From the NCBI GenBank assembly GCA_026400275.1, contig JAPLPK010000193.1, positions 1 to 55,906 on the forward strand: 55,906 bases of DNA, given 5' to 3'. The stretch's first letter is position 1. Each line of letters opens with the position of its first letter. This document shows positions 40,111 through 50,452 of this stretch, in pieces. A model generated the notes under the pieces. It saw only the letters and a program-made list of their open reading frames with translations. It had not been told where the DNA came from and searched no databases. The position numbers and the translations under genes are program-made. The DNA comes from Burkholderiales bacterium (lineage in GTDB: Bacteria > Pseudomonadota > Gammaproteobacteria > Burkholderiales > Burkholderiaceae_C).

Positions 40111-41919
40111 ATGACACCTCGTATGCGCACCGCCTCTCCCGTGCTCCCTGCCACCCGCCCGGTCTATGCGGCCTGCCTTGCTGCGCTGGTGTTGCTGCAA
40201 GCTGCTTGCTCGTCCACGCCGCTGCCGCCCTGGCCCTCGTCCGCCGACACAGCTGCGCCGACACGCACTGCGCCGACACCGGCACCCACACCTAGCAAGC
40301 CAGCGGCAGAGCTCCCAGCGGCCGTGGCCAGCCCGGTTAACACCCCGCAGATCACCACGCCTGCCGATGCCGGTGCCGACGCCACAGAGAGCCCGGCAGT
40401 GGCTGCGCGCTTCCCTGCCCCGTCGCTGGCCTACAGCACACCCGGCCTGCAAAGCGGACGCAACAGCTTTACCACCAACCCGGAAATCATCGATTGGCTC
40501 AACGAGCTGGCAGACCACCCCAGCCAGGGGGTCAAGGCCACAGTACTGTCCATGGGCCAGTCGCAGCAAGGCTCGCCCCTGGTGGCCCTGCTGCTGACCC
40601 GGGCCTCCAGCCCCGATGCACCCACGGTGCTGGCCACCGGGCGACCCACCGTACTGCTGGTGGGGCAGCAGCATGGCAATGAACCCGCCGGCAGCGAAGC
40701 GCTGCTGGTGGTGGCCCGTGAGCTCAGCCAGGGCCTGCTGGAGCCCTTGCTGGACAAGATCAACGTCATCCTGGTGCCACGCGCCAACCCGGATGGAGCC
40801 GCCGCCAACCAGCGTGCCACCGCCAACGGCATCGACATGAACCGCGACCACCTGCTGCTGAACACCCCCGAAGCCCGCGCCCTGGCCCAGCTGGAGCGCA
40901 GCTACCAGCCCATGGTGGTAGTGGACGCACACGAGTACACGGTGGCGGGCCGCTACCTGCAAAAGTTCGGCGGCATCCAGAAGTACGACGCGCTGCTGCA
41001 GTACGCCATGACGGCCAATCTGCCCGAATTTCTGACCCGCGCCTCCGAGGAGTGGTTTCGCCGCCCCCTGCTGACCGCCCTCAAGAACCAGAAGCTCAGC
41101 AGCGAGTGGTACTACACCACCAGCAACACGGCGGACGACCTGCTGGTCTCCATGGGCGGCACGCAGCCCGATACCGGGCGCAACGTCAACGGCCTGAAAA
41201 ACACGGTCAGCATGCTTGTCGAGACCCGGGGCGTGGGCATTGGCAGCCAGCACATTCAGCGCCGCGTGCACACCCAGGTCACGGCCATGGTCAGCATGCT
41301 GCAAAGTACGGCCAGCCGCGCCGATGAACTGAACCAGCTGCGGCCCTATATGGAGCGTGACGTAGCCAGCCAGGCCTGCCGTGGCAGAGCCGTGGTGGAA
41401 GCCGGCCCCACCAGCGCCCAGTACACACTGACCCTACTGGACCCGAACACCGGCGCCGACCGCAAGGTCACGGTGGACTGGAATTCCGCCCTGGAGCTGC
41501 AAAACACCAAAACCCGCAGCCGCCCCTGCGGCTACTGGCTGTCGGCCAGCTCCACACTGGCCGTGGACCGCCTGCAGATGCTGGGCGTGCAAGTGATGCG
41601 GGTGATGGAGCCTGGCGCCCTGATGGGCGAGTCCTACCTGGAAAGCAGCCGCAGCGAAGGCAGCCGGCAAGACGTGCGCGGCACCATCCAGGACGGCACA
41701 CCCATCGTCCAGACCAAGGTCACGCTGATACCGGGGGTGGTGGATGCGCCGCAAAACAGCTTTTATGTGCCGCTGAGCCAGCCCCTGGGCAACCTGGTGT
41801 TGGCGGCCCTGGAGCCGGACACGCAGAACAGCTATTTCGCCAACCACCTGTTGGATGGCTTGCGTGACCTGTCACGCGTCACGGCCGAGCCGACGGTACG
41901 GATGGAGAAGCTGCCCTGA
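40111..41919 (+). CDS. M14 family zinc carboxypeptidase, putative lipoprotein
   Basis: lipobox-like LLQAACSS; VLLVGQQHGNEPAGSEALLVVARELS, VPRANPDGA, DMNRDH, VVDAHEYT. Confidence 0.87.
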   Translation: MTPRMRTASPVLPATRPVYAACLAALVLLQAACSSTPLPPWPSSADTAAPTRTAPTPAPTPSKPAAELPAAVASPVNTPQITTPADAGADATESPAVAARFPAPSLAYSTPGLQSGRNSFTTNPEIIDWLNELADHPSQGVKATVLSMGQSQQGSPLVALLLTRASSPDAPTVLATGRPTVLLVGQQHGNEPAGSEALLVVARELSQGLLEPLLDKINVILVPRANPDGAAANQRATANGIDMNRDHLLLNTPEARALAQLERSYQPMVVVDAHEYTVAGRYLQKFGGIQKYDALLQYAMTANLPEFLTRASEEWFRRPLLTALKNQKLSSEWYYTTSNTADDLLVSMGGTQPDTGRNVNGLKNTVSMLVETRGVGIGSQHIQRRVHTQVTAMVSMLQSTASRADELNQLRPYMERDVASQACRGRAVVEAGPTSAQYTLTLLDPNTGADRKVTVDWNSALELQNTKTRSRPCGYWLSASSTLAVDRLQMLGVQVMRVMEPGALMGESYLESSRSEGSRQDVRGTIQDGTPIVQTKVTLIPGVVDAPQNSFYVPLSQPLGNLVLAALEPDTQNSYFANHLLDGLRDLSRVTAEPTVRMEKLP

Positions 41920-41942
41920 CTTCAAAGGGCTGCGTTTGAGCC

Positions 41943-42581
41943 TCAGGGTGGCAGCGGTGCCGCCGGCGTCTTGGTGTTTTCAGCGTTGCGCTTGCGCGTC
42001 TGCTCAGCGTGTTCGGCGGCGTCCTGCTGCTTGCGCAGATAGCGCTCACGCTCTTCCCCGGCCGTCGCGGCCTTGCGCGCGCGGGTGGCCTGGGCTTCTT
42101 CAAAAGCCTTTTGCTTGCTGTCCAGCGTGGCTTTGCGGGCGGCTTTTTCTTGCGCGGCCTGGGCGGCGGTATGCGGTTGGCGTGGCGTCGAAGGGGTGGG
42201 TGTACGCACCTTGCCCACGCTCTTCTCGCCCGGCGTGGCACTGGCCGGCGGGCTTTCTTCGGCGGCTTTTTGCTCCATGCGCTGCAGCTGCTCGGCACCC
42301 TTGCGCTTTCGCGCGGCATCGTTGAGCAGAATCTCCTGGCGGCGCAGGTCGGCCATCTGGTCACGCCGCTGGGCGCGGTTCGCATCCCGGCAGTCGTTGA
42401 CAGCAAACTTCTGGAAGCAATGGGCCTCTTCGTTGTCGAAACGCTGCTGCACCTGAGCCCGCTCAGACTGGATGCGGATGCGCTCGGCCTGCTCGGCGTC
42501 GGCCGTGGCTTCGGTCTGGGCCTGGGCCTGGGCCAAGGTAGCCCCCAGCAGACAGAGACAAAGAATCAGGGGCTTTTTCAT
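41943..42581 (-). CDS. Hypothetical secreted charged/coiled-coil protein
   Basis: MKKPLILCLCLLGATLAQAQAQ signal; A/E/R/Q-rich; ATG 42581 overlaps zapE stop by 4 nt. Confidence 0.75.
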   Translation of the reverse strand: MKKPLILCLCLLGATLAQAQAQTEATADAEQAERIRIQSERAQVQQRFDNEEAHCFQKFAVNDCRDANRAQRRDQMADLRRQEILLNDAARKRKGAEQLQRMEQKAAEESPPASATPGEKSVGKVRTPTPSTPRQPHTAAQAAQEKAARKATLDSKQKAFEEAQATRARKAATAGEERERYLRKQQDAAEHAEQTRKRNAENTKTPAAPLPP

Positions 42582-43675
42582 GTGATGTGCGTATCGACGA
42601 TACGGCGCTCCAGCGCCAGGAATTCGGTGGACTGCATCTCGGTCAGGCGGGACACGGTACGCGGGAACTCGTGGGCCAGCGGGCCGTCGGTGTACAAGGC
42701 CTCGGGTGCCACGGCGGCCGACATGATCAGCTTGCAGCGGCGGTCGTACAGCACGTCCACCAGCCAGGTAAAGCGCCGCGCCGGCGACGCCATGTTCACA
42801 GGCATATGCGGCACATCGCTGAGCAGTACGGTATGGAACTGGCTGGCGATTTCCAGGTAATCGTTTTGCGAACGTGGCCCGCCGCACAGCTCGCGGAAAT
42901 CGAACCACACCACACCACCCGCCTTGCGCCGGGCCCGTATCTCGCGGGCCTCGATGTGCAGTATGGGGTCTTCATCCTGCGTCTCGGCCAGGCGGTTGAA
43001 GGCGTTGGTCATCTCCTGGTCCGCTTCAGGGCCCAGCGGGGTATGGTAGAGCTTGACCTGCTCCAGGGTGCGGCGGCGGTAGTCGGTGCCGTTGTCCACG
43101 CTCAGCACTTCCAGCTTTTCATTCAGCAAGGCAATCGCAGGCAAGATGCGGTCGCGGTGCAAGCCGTTGGGGTACAGGTCGTCGGGCTTGAAGTTGGAGG
43201 TAGTGACAAAGCCCACGCCGTTGGCAAACAGCGCGGCCAGCAGCCGGTGCAGGATCATCGCGTCGGTAATGTCGGCTACGTGGAATTCATCGAAGCAGAC
43301 CAAACGGTAGCGCTTGGCCATGCGCTTGCCCAGCTCGTCCAGCGGGTTCACCGTGCCCTGCAGCTCCTGCAGCTCGCGGTGCACCTCGCGCATGAATTCA
43401 TGGAAGTGCAGGCGGGTTTTGCGCTTCAAGGGCACGGCGTTGTAGAAGCAATCCATCAGAAAGCTCTTGCCACGCCCCACCCCGCCGTACATGTAGACGC
43501 CGCGCGGAATCTCCGGGCGGTTGATGAGTTTTTTGAGCGCGTTGGAACGCTTCTCTTTGTACGCTGCCCACTCAGAAGCACAACGCTCCAGTGCTTCCAC
43601 GGCGCGCAACTGCGCCGGATCGGCGGTGTAGCCACGCTGGGCCAGTTCTGCCTCGTAGGCCTGTTTGACGCTCAA
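42578..43675 (-). CDS. zapE: AFG1-like ATPase, cell division protein ZapE
   Basis: GVYMYGGVGRGKSFLMDCFYNAVPLKRKTRLHFHEFMREVH, LVCFDEFHVADITDAMIL. Confidence 0.94.
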   Translation of the reverse strand: MSVKQAYEAELAQRGYTADPAQLRAVEALERCASEWAAYKEKRSNALKKLINRPEIPRGVYMYGGVGRGKSFLMDCFYNAVPLKRKTRLHFHEFMREVHRELQELQGTVNPLDELGKRMAKRYRLVCFDEFHVADITDAMILHRLLAALFANGVGFVTTSNFKPDDLYPNGLHRDRILPAIALLNEKLEVLSVDNGTDYRRRTLEQVKLYHTPLGPEADQEMTNAFNRLAETQDEDPILHIEAREIRARRKAGGVVWFDFRELCGGPRSQNDYLEIASQFHTVLLSDVPHMPVNMASPARRFTWLVDVLYDRRCKLIMSAAVAPEALYTDGPLAHEFPRTVSRLTEMQSTEFLALERRIVDTHIT

Positions 43676-43690
43676 AGAGAAAAACTCCGG

Positions 43691-43757
43691 TTGCTACAAA
43701 TTAAATAGCTGCCAGCGCAGATAGATTCTGCGCTGGCAGCCCTTTTCTTCTAAAACT
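43691..43757 (+). repeat. Family A element copy with 14-bp perfect stem
   Basis: ttGCTACaaattaaATAGCTgccaGCGCAgatagattcTGCGCtggcaGCCcttttcttctaaaac; stem gctgccagcgcaga/tctgcgctggcagc. Confidence 0.88.
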
Positions 43758-43760
43758 GGA

Positions 43761-45179
43761 TTAGAAGTTCAGCGTACGCTTGTCCACGGCCAGAGCGGCT
43801 TCCTTGGTGGACTCGCTCAAGCTGGGGTGAGCGTGGCAGATGCGGGCAATGTCTTCCGCGCTGGCGCGGAATTCCATGGCCATCACGCACTCGGCGATCA
43901 GCTCGCTGGCCTGGGGGCCAACGATGTGCACGCCCAGGATTTCGTCTGTGGCAGCATCCGCCAGCATCTTCACCATACCGGTGGTGTCGCCCAGCGCACG
44001 TGCGCGGCCGTTTGCCAGGAACGGGAAGGTACCGGCCTTGTAGGCACGGCCTGCACCCTTGAGCTGCTGCTCGGTCTGGCCCACCCAAGCGATTTCCGGG
44101 TTGGTGTAGATCACCCAAGGCACGGTGTTGAAGTTCACATGGCCGTGCTGGCCGGCGATGCGCTCGGCAACCGCCACGCCTTCTTCCTCGGCCTTGTGCG
44201 CAAGCATGGGGCCGCGCACCACGTCACCCACCGCCCACACATTGGGCAGGTTGGTCTTGCAGTCGCCGTCCACGGTGATCGCGCCACGCTCGTCCAGCGC
44301 CAGACCCACCACTTCGGCACCCAGGCCAATGGTGTTGGGCACGCGGCCGATGGAGACGATCAGCTTGTCCACATCCAGCAACTGGGCTTCGCCCTTGGCA
44401 TCGGTGTAGGCAATATTCACGCCCTTCTTACCCGTTTTGATCTCGCCGACCTTCACGCCCAGGTTGATCTTCAGGCCTTGCTTGTCGAAAGCCTTTTTGG
44501 CTTCCTTGGCGATCTGCTCGTCCACCGCGCCCAGGAAGGTCGGCAGACCTTCGAGGATGGTGACTTCGGCACCCAGGCGACGCCAGACTGAGCCCATCTC
44601 CAGGCCGATCACGCCGGAGCCGATCAGGCCCAGCTTCTTTGGCACAGCGCCGACGCGCAGCGCGCCGTCGTTGGACAGCACCAGCTCTTCGTCAAACGGC
44701 GTGCCGGGCAAGGCGCGGGCGTTGGAGCCGGTAGCGATGACGATGTGCTTGCCGACCAGGGACTCTTCGCCCACCGTGATTTCGTAGCCGCCGTCCTTGG
44801 CTGCGGCGAAAGTGCCACGACCGTGGAAGAAGGTGATCTTGTTCTTCTTGAACAGGTACTGGATGCCGTCGTTGTTCTGCTTCACGACGATGTCCTTGCG
44901 GGCAATCATCCTGCCCACATCCATCTCCAGACCGGACACGGAAATACCGTGGTCGGCGAAGTGGTGGCTGGCCTGGTCATAGTGCTCGCTGGATTGCAGC
45001 AGCGCCTTGGAGGGAATGCAGCCCACGTTGGTGCAGGTGCCGCCCAGAGCGGGGCCGCCCTTGGCGTTCTTCCACTCGTCGATACAGGCCACGTTGAAGC
45101 CCAGCTGGGCTGCACGGATGGCAGCAATGTAGCCACCGGGGCCGCCGCCGATGACGATCACGTCAAAATTCTTAGACAT
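43761..45179 (-). CDS. lpdA: Dihydrolipoyl dehydrogenase (OGDH complex E3)
   Basis: GGPGGYIAAIRAAQLG, GGTCTNVGCIPSKALL, HAHPSLSESTKEAAL. Confidence 0.96.
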   Translation of the reverse strand: MSKNFDVIVIGGGPGGYIAAIRAAQLGFNVACIDEWKNAKGGPALGGTCTNVGCIPSKALLQSSEHYDQASHHFADHGISVSGLEMDVGRMIARKDIVVKQNNDGIQYLFKKNKITFFHGRGTFAAAKDGGYEITVGEESLVGKHIVIATGSNARALPGTPFDEELVLSNDGALRVGAVPKKLGLIGSGVIGLEMGSVWRRLGAEVTILEGLPTFLGAVDEQIAKEAKKAFDKQGLKINLGVKVGEIKTGKKGVNIAYTDAKGEAQLLDVDKLIVSIGRVPNTIGLGAEVVGLALDERGAITVDGDCKTNLPNVWAVGDVVRGPMLAHKAEEEGVAVAERIAGQHGHVNFNTVPWVIYTNPEIAWVGQTEQQLKGAGRAYKAGTFPFLANGRARALGDTTGMVKMLADAATDEILGVHIVGPQASELIAECVMAMEFRASAEDIARICHAHPSLSESTKEAALAVDKRTLNF

Positions 45180-45237
45180 AGTTAAATCCCAATTTAGTTG
45201 CAGTCATACCGCTTGGTGCTGACTGGCCTTCCAGGAA

Positions 45238-45315
45238 CACCGCGGAACTGGCTTTGCCAGGCCGCTGGTGTTGCCCCCTGCAAGGGGGAGGCGGCAAAGC
45301 CGCCCGGGGGTGTGC
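45238..45315 (-). repeat. Triple-hairpin GC-rich element in odhB-lpdA intergenic region
   Basis: ctggc ttt gccag (45248-45260), ccccct gca aggggg (45274-45288), ggcggc aaa gccgcc (45290-45304). Confidence 0.7.
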
Positions 45316-45323
45316 CTAGTTCT

Positions 45324-46571
45324 TTAGATGTCGAACAGGAGACGGGCTGGGTCTTCCAGCGCTTCCTTCATGGCCACCAGGCCCAACACGGCTTCGCGGC
45401 CGTCGATGATGCGGTGGTCGTAGGACATGGCGAAGTAGTTCATCGGGCGCACCACCACTTGGCCGTTTTCCACCACAGCGCGGTCCTTGGTGGCATGGAT
45501 GCCCAGGATGGCGGATTGCGGTGGGTTGATGATGGGGGTGGACAGCATGGAGCCGAAGGTACCGCCATTGGAGATGGAGAAGGTGCCGCCGGTCATGTCT
45601 TCGATGCCCAGCTTGCCGTCACGGGCCTTTTGGCCGTATTCGGCGATTTTCTTCTCGATGTCGGCAAAGCTCATTTGGTCGGCGTTGCGCAAGATGGGCA
45701 CCACCAAACCACGTGGCGAACCGACAGCGATACCGATGTCAAAGTAGCCGTGGTAGACGATGTCGTTGCCGTCCACGCTGGCGTTCAGCACGGGGAACTT
45801 CTTCAGGGCGTGCACTGCCGCCTTGACGAAGAAGCTCATGAAGCCCAGCTTGCAGCCGTGTTCCTTTTCGAAACGCTCTTGCATGCGCTTGCGCATGTCC
45901 ATGACCGGGGCCATGTTGATTTCGTTGAAGGTGGTGAGGATGGCGTTGGTCGATTGCGATTGCAGCAGACGCTCGGCCACGCGGGCGCGCAGGCGGCTCA
46001 TGGGGACGCGTTGCTCGGGGCGATCGCCCAGGTCTGGCGCCATGGTGGAGACCTGTGGCAGGGACTTGGTGGGCACGCCGGTGGGGATCACCGCAGCAGC
46101 AGCCTTCGGGGCAGCCACGGCAGCCAGTACGTCACCCTTGGTGACGCGGCCGTCTTTGCCGGTGCCGGCCACGGAGCCTGCAGCCAGGGCGTTGTCGGCC
46201 ATCAGCTTGGCAGCGGCAGGCATGGGCACGCCGGCCATGGAGGTGCTGGTAGCGGCAGCTGCAGGCGCAGCAGCGGCCACAGCGGGTGCGGCAGCGGCTG
46301 CGGGGGCAGCAGCCACGGCGCCGGCCTTGCCTTCGGTGTCGATACGGGCAATCAATTGCTCAGCAGCCACGGTGCTGCCGTCGCCCATGACCAGCTCGAC
46401 GATCACGCCGGCGGAGGGTGCGGGCACTTCCAGCACGACTTTGTCGGTTTCCACTTCGATGAGGATTTCATCCACGGCAACAGCGTCGCCAACCTTCTTC
46501 TTCCACTGCAACAAGGTGGCTTCGGCCACGGACTCGGACAGTTGTGGAACCTTCACTTCAACGATAGACAT
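45324..46571 (-). CDS. odhB: Dihydrolipoyllysine-residue succinyltransferase (OGDH E2)
   Basis: lipoyl domain [48 protein letters not shown]. Confidence 0.96.
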   Translation of the reverse strand: MSIVEVKVPQLSESVAEATLLQWKKKVGDAVAVDEILIEVETDKVVLEVPAPSAGVIVELVMGDGSTVAAEQLIARIDTEGKAGAVAAAPAAAAAPAVAAAAPAAAATSTSMAGVPMPAAAKLMADNALAAGSVAGTGKDGRVTKGDVLAAVAAPKAAAAVIPTGVPTKSLPQVSTMAPDLGDRPEQRVPMSRLRARVAERLLQSQSTNAILTTFNEINMAPVMDMRKRMQERFEKEHGCKLGFMSFFVKAAVHALKKFPVLNASVDGNDIVYHGYFDIGIAVGSPRGLVVPILRNADQMSFADIEKKIAEYGQKARDGKLGIEDMTGGTFSISNGGTFGSMLSTPIINPPQSAILGIHATKDRAVVENGQVVVRPMNYFAMSYDHRIIDGREAVLGLVAMKEALEDPARLLFDI

Positions 46572-46666
46572 TTCAAAAACTCCAGATTTTTATATGTGGG
46601 GCGTGCGGGCCGGAGCATTCCGCTCCAGCCGGCACAGCGTTGGCCCGGAGGCACAACGCAGGGTGC

Positions 46667-49540
46667 TTACTTGGTTAAGACAAAGCCTTTGAGCTTGCCA
46701 AACGCGCCGTCGACCAGAGCCTTTTGCTGCTCTTGGTGCAGGTGCGAATAGCCGGCTGCAGGAGATGCCGAGGCCGCGCGGCCCGAGTAACCCAGCTTCT
46801 GGCCATCGGCCATGTTCTCGTGCAGATAGTGCTGCACGAAGAACCAGGCGCCCTGGTTTTGCGGCTCGTCCTGGCACCACACGAGTTCCGTGACGTTGGG
46901 GTACTTTTTCAGTTCCGCAGCAAAAGCCTTGTGCGGGAACGGATAGAGCTGTTCCACACGCAAGATCACCACGTCGTCGGCGCTCTTTTCTTCGCGCTTC
47001 TTGGCCAGGTCGTAGTAGACCTTGCCCGAGCAGGCGATGACGCGCTTGATCTTGTCGGCCTTGACTTCCTTGTTCTCAGGGATGATGGTCTGGAAACTAC
47101 CCTTGGTGAACTCGCTCAGCGGAGACGCTGCATCCTTGGCGCGCAAGAGGGACTTGGGCGTCATGATGACCAGCGGCTTGCGCAGGTTGCGCACCATCTG
47201 GCGGCGCAACAGGTGGAAGATCTGGCTGGCGGTGGTGGGCTGCACGACTTGCATGTTCGTGTCGGCGCTCAGCTGCATGAAGCGCTCCAGGCGGGCCGAG
47301 CTGTGCTCGGGACCTTGGCCTTCGTAGCCGTGCGGCAACATCAAGGTGATGCCGTTGACACGGCCCCACTTCACTTCACCGGAGGCGATGAACTGGTCGA
47401 TCACCACCTGGGCGCCGTTGGCGAAGTCGCCGAACTGGGCTTCCCAGATCACCAGGGTGTTGGGGTCGTTCGAGGCATAGCCGTATTCGAACGCCAGCAC
47501 CGCTTCTTCGGACAGGATGGAGTCGATGACCACGAACGGAGCCTGGTTGTCGGCCACATTTTGCAACGGCGTGTAGGTGCCTTCGTCGAACTTTTCACGG
47601 TTCTGGTCATGGATCACCGCGTGGCGGTGGGTAAAGGTACCGCGACCGCAATCTTCACCGCTCAGGCGTACGGGGTAGCCGCTGGCCACCAGGGAGGCGA
47701 AGGCCATGTGCTCACCCATGCCCCAGTCCACCGGAATGTCACCACGGCCCATGGCAGCGCGGTCGTCATAGACCTTCTTCACCAGGGAGTGCGGCGTCAC
47801 GGATGCCGGAATGGTGGTCAGCTTTTCAGCCAGGCGCTTCCACTCGGACAGGGGAATAGCGGTGTCGCCAGCGTCGGTCCACTTGCGGTTCAGGTACGGG
47901 GACCAATCCACTGCGTACTTGCTCTTGAAGTTGGTCAGCACCGGGTCGAAGGTGTTCTTGCCTGCGTCGAGTGCGGCGCGCATGGCCTTGACCATGTCGT
48001 CACCCAGCGTTTCGCCAAAGCCTTGGGCCGTCAGCTTGTCGGCGTACAGCTTGCGCGTGCCGGGGTGCTTGGCGATCTTCTTGTACATCAGCGGCTGGGT
48101 CAGCGCCGGTGTGTCTTGCTCGTTGTGGCCCAGTTTGCGGAAGCAAATGATGTCCACCACCACGTCGCGTTGGAACTCCATGCGGTAGTCCAGCGCGATT
48201 TGCGTTGCCAGCACCACGGCTTCAGGATCATCACCATTGACGTGCAGCACAGGCGCTTCGATCATCTTGACGACGTCGGAGCAGTACAGCGTGGAACGGC
48301 TGTCGCGTGGGTCGCTGGTGGTGAAACCGATCTGGTTGTTGATCACGATATGCACCGTGCCGCCCGTGAAATAACCACGGGTTTCGGCCAGCGCCAGGGT
48401 TTCCATGACCACACCTTGGCCGGCAAAAGCCGCGTCGCCGTGCACCAGCACGGGCAGCACCTGCTTGCCTTCGGGATCGGCACGACGGTCCATACGGGCG
48501 CGCACCGAGCCTTCGACCACCGGGTTCACGATTTCCAGGTGGGAGGGGTTGAAGGCCAGCGTCAAATGCACCGGGCCGCCAGGGGTGGACACGTCGGAGC
48601 TGAAACCTTGGTGGTACTTCACGTCGCCGGAAGGCAGGTCTTCGGGGGCGGTGTGGTCGAACTCGGCGAACAGGTCTGCGGGCACCTTACCCAGCGAGTT
48701 CACCAGCACGTTCAGGCGGCCGCGGTGGGCCATGGCGATGACGATTTCTTGCACGCCCTTGGTGCCACCCATCTGGATCAGCTCGTCCATGGCGGCGATG
48801 AAGCTCTCACCACCTTCGAGCGAGAAACGCTTTTGGCCCACATACTTGGTGTGCAGGAAGCGCTCCAGGCCTTCGGCCGCAGTCAGGCGGTCGAGGATGT
48901 GCAGTTTTTTCTCTCTGGACAGGCTGGGCTTGCTACGGATGCCTTCCAGCTTTTGTTGCCACCAGCGTTTTTTGTTCTGGTCGGTGGTGTACATGTATTC
49001 GGCGCCGATGGTGCCGCAATACGTTTCACGCAGTGCATTCATCAAGTCGCGCAGAGACATGGTCTCTTTGCCGAAGAAGGTATTGCTGGTGTTGTAGACG
49101 GTTTCCTGGTCAGCGTCGGTGAAGCCGTAGAAGGAAGGGTCCAGTTCAGGAATCTTTTCGCGCTCGGTGCGCTTCAGCGGGTCCAGATCGGCCCAACGTA
49201 CGCCGACATTGCGGTACGCGGCGATCAGCTGCTGCACGGCGGTGCGCTTGCGGCCCATTTCGGAGTCGGCGCCCGTGGCCATGACCACCTTGGTGCCGCC
49301 TTGCTTGGCGCGTTCTGCGAAGGCATTGACGACCGGCAGGTGCGGCACGTCCTTGGCATCGCTGCCGTCGGCGGCGGGCACGTGTTGGAGCGCGTCGAAG
49401 TAATCGCGCCAGTTGTCGGGCACGCTACCGGGGTTTGCAAGGTAGTTTTCGTAGAGTTCTTCTACGTACGGGGCATTGCCGCCGAAGAGATAGGTGTTGC
49501 CTTGGTAGGCTTGGTACACCGAAGAGACTGGTTCACTCAT
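46667..49540 (-). CDS. odhA: 2-oxoglutarate dehydrogenase E1 component
   Basis: GMAHRGRLNVLVNSLGK-like segment, HGDAAFAGQGVVMETLALAETRGYFTGGTVHIVINNQIGFTTSDPRDSRS. Confidence 0.97.
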   Translation of the reverse strand: MSEPVSSVYQAYQGNTYLFGGNAPYVEELYENYLANPGSVPDNWRDYFDALQHVPAADGSDAKDVPHLPVVNAFAERAKQGGTKVVMATGADSEMGRKRTAVQQLIAAYRNVGVRWADLDPLKRTEREKIPELDPSFYGFTDADQETVYNTSNTFFGKETMSLRDLMNALRETYCGTIGAEYMYTTDQNKKRWWQQKLEGIRSKPSLSREKKLHILDRLTAAEGLERFLHTKYVGQKRFSLEGGESFIAAMDELIQMGGTKGVQEIVIAMAHRGRLNVLVNSLGKVPADLFAEFDHTAPEDLPSGDVKYHQGFSSDVSTPGGPVHLTLAFNPSHLEIVNPVVEGSVRARMDRRADPEGKQVLPVLVHGDAAFAGQGVVMETLALAETRGYFTGGTVHIVINNQIGFTTSDPRDSRSTLYCSDVVKMIEAPVLHVNGDDPEAVVLATQIALDYRMEFQRDVVVDIICFRKLGHNEQDTPALTQPLMYKKIAKHPGTRKLYADKLTAQGFGETLGDDMVKAMRAALDAGKNTFDPVLTNFKSKYAVDWSPYLNRKWTDAGDTAIPLSEWKRLAEKLTTIPASVTPHSLVKKVYDDRAAMGRGDIPVDWGMGEHMAFASLVASGYPVRLSGEDCGRGTFTHRHAVIHDQNREKFDEGTYTPLQNVADNQAPFVVIDSILSEEAVLAFEYGYASNDPNTLVIWEAQFGDFANGAQVVIDQFIASGEVKWGRVNGITLMLPHGYEGQGPEHSSARLERFMQLSADTNMQVVQPTTASQIFHLLRRQMVRNLRKPLVIMTPKSLLRAKDAASPLSEFTKGSFQTIIPENKEVKADKIKRVIACSGKVYYDLAKKREEKSADDVVILRVEQLYPFPHKAFAAELKKYPNVTELVWCQDEPQNQGAWFFVQHYLHENMADGQKLGYSGRAASASPAAGYSHLHQEQQKALVDGAFGKLKGFVLTK

Positions 49541-49721
49541 ATTCCGCTGACCTCCGTTTCCCTGCAGGAAACATTAGCTGGTTAAAGCTGGGTTTAATTA
49601 ACCTTCCGCGACACGGCTGGACCGATTGGCGGATGCGACTGTGGCAGGAAGGGCCTAGTTCGGACGGGATTATCGCCGCAATGCGGGAGGTAACCACCGC
49701 GTTACATGCAAAGAACCGGTG

Positions 49722-49787
49722 AACGCTCTTTTTTTAATAGCTGCTTGTGCCGATGGCATAAGCGCAAGCGCCATTATTTATTTAAAT
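49722..49787 (+). repeat. Family A element copy (divergent stem)
   Basis: acGCTctttttttaATAGCTgcttgtgccgatggcataagcgcaaGCGCCattatttatttaaat. Confidence 0.65.
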
Positions 49788-49810
49788 CGACGTGTGGTGC
49801 CGGTGAAACA

Positions 49811-50413
49811 TTACTTCACCAAAGCCTGGATGGCCTTGAAATCCGCGTGCTCGGCGGTGCGCAACCACTCGAACAGCACCATCTCGGTGGTGACCAGCTC
49901 GGCGCCAGCGCCGGCCAGGCGGTCAAAGGCGGCGTCGCGGTTGCGTTCGGTGCGCGAGCTGCAGGCGTCGGTGACCACCCAGACGTCGAACTCGTCTTCC
50001 AGCAGGTCCAGCGCGGTTTGCAGCAGGCAGATGTGCGCTTCCAGCCCGGCAATGACGATGGTGTTGCGCTCGGGCGCCGCGTTTTGCGGTTTTTGCAGAT
50101 GCTTGGGCAGGCTACGGGCATTGCCCTGCACCGGCTTGGCGGGTGGGCGCAGCCATTCGCCCAGGCCCTCTTCCATGCCGCTGAAATGCATTTTGCTCAG
50201 GGTGTCGCGGCACAGGGCGCGCATCTCGGCCGGGTTTTGGCCCAACTTGGACGGGTTTTGCTCGGTGCCCCAAACCGGCACGTCCAGCAGCTGGGCGGCC
50301 TGGGCCAGGCGCATGGAATTGGCCAGCACGGCGGTGTTTTCAAAAATGGCGGGGAGCAGGCGCTCCTGGTAGTCCACCAGGACGAGTTGGGATTCTGGGG
50401 CGTCGAGCAGCAT
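49811..50413 (-). CDS. Isochorismatase-family cysteine hydrolase
   Basis: QLVLVDYQERLLPAIF, TIVIAGLEAHICLLQTALDLLEDEFDVWVVTDACSSRT. Confidence 0.9.
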   Translation of the reverse strand: MLLDAPESQLVLVDYQERLLPAIFENTAVLANSMRLAQAAQLLDVPVWGTEQNPSKLGQNPAEMRALCRDTLSKMHFSGMEEGLGEWLRPPAKPVQGNARSLPKHLQKPQNAAPERNTIVIAGLEAHICLLQTALDLLEDEFDVWVVTDACSSRTERNRDAAFDRLAGAGAELVTTEMVLFEWLRTAEHADFKAIQALVK

Positions 50414-50452
50414 GGGGTTCCTTGGCGAAATCGGGGGCAAATAAGCCCCAGA

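Noticed and set aside
39974-40291. N-terminal extension of the classical photolyase ORF
   Set aside because: The conserved photolyase start MCTVVWFKKDLRV begins at 39973; the upstream part is low-quality translation.
45198-46751. 517-aa + strand ORF antisense to odhB
   Set aside because: Gly/His-rich antisense artefact of odhB.
46724-49585. 953-aa ORF antisense to odhA
   Set aside because: Mirror-frame ORF typical of high-GC codon bias; low-complexity His/Gly/Val-rich translation; odhA on the other strand is unmistakable.
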